From Sinohyriopsis cumingii (lineage: Eukaryota > Mollusca > Bivalvia > Unionida > Unionidae): DNA of 64,000 bases. The DNA is taken from assembly GCA_028554795.2 (NCBI GenBank), contig CM068838.1, positions 89,581,944 through 89,645,943 of the forward strand, written 5' to 3'. The stretch's first letter is position 1. Every line of letters starts with the position of its first letter. A program made the translations under genes and the position numbers. Positions 63,886 to 64,000 of the stretch are shown piece by piece. The notes under the pieces were generated by a model. That model was given only the letters and a program-made list of their open reading frames with translations, was not told the DNA's origin and ran no database searches.

Positions 63886-64000
63886 ACATATACATGGCAC
63901 ATAAAGCATAGGGTCATTACAATACAATGAAATATAAAACACGCATGGCACATAATGCACAGGGACATTACCATTGTTATGTATATTTGATTTAATTTAT
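63886..64000. repeat. Short direct repeat at the window end
   Basis: The phrase tggcacataaagcatagggt, cattacaatac recurs as tggcacataatgcacaggga, cattaccatt at about 63894-63925 and 63947-63978, a ~53-bp period duplication. Confidence 0.7.

Overview
The window is eukaryotic: AT-rich, intron-containing and packed with microsatellites, minisatellites and decayed transposons. A spiralian, most likely a marine mollusc, fits best. The tRNA-derived SINEs include one family ending in a GGCGTTAAACCC-type tail that I associate with mollusc genomes, and the mix of THAP transposase, SAP-SWIM-YqaJ family and non-LTR fragments agrees. The species cannot be fixed from the sequence alone.

One host gene is well supported: TMEM26 on the minus strand, rebuilt from four exons (53006-52816, 32898-32721, 28994-28791, 27126-26500). 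All junctions are GT-AG with compatible phases, and the spliced product is a 399-residue multi-pass membrane protein with no visible lesion. Its first intron is about 20 kb and carries SINEs, an L1-like LINE relic, long (TA)n arrays and several minisatellites. Intron 2 has a microsatellite close to each of its splice sites.

Layout: 1-5.6 kb is a nested complex of inverted repeats, a near-perfect palindrome, a 139-bp hAT MITE with a perfect 8-bp target duplication, and a LINE fragment. 6-11 kb holds two further hAT-like MITE relics, a SINE fragment and tandem repeats. 11.3-14.6 kb is a dead Ty3/Gypsy element on the minus strand. 14.6-20.5 kb is a broken two-exon SAP-SWIM-YqaJ gene on the plus strand, with a non-LTR retrotransposon in its intron. 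21.3-23.4 kb is a dead THAP-DDE (ISL2EU-like) transposase on the minus strand. 26.5-53.0 kb is TMEM26. From 53 kb to the end is the 5' side of TMEM26: microsatellites, two minisatellites, a SINE, and a complete-looking 2.4-kb DNA transposon at 60602-63001.

That last element is the most interesting object here. An intact intronless 562-codon ORF, belonging to an orphan protein family that recurs in animal genomes, lies between CACTGG-type terminal inverted repeats flanked by a TAA target duplication. This suggests that the orphan family is the transposase of a CACTA/CMC-like or undescribed DNA transposon group, and that this copy may be recent.
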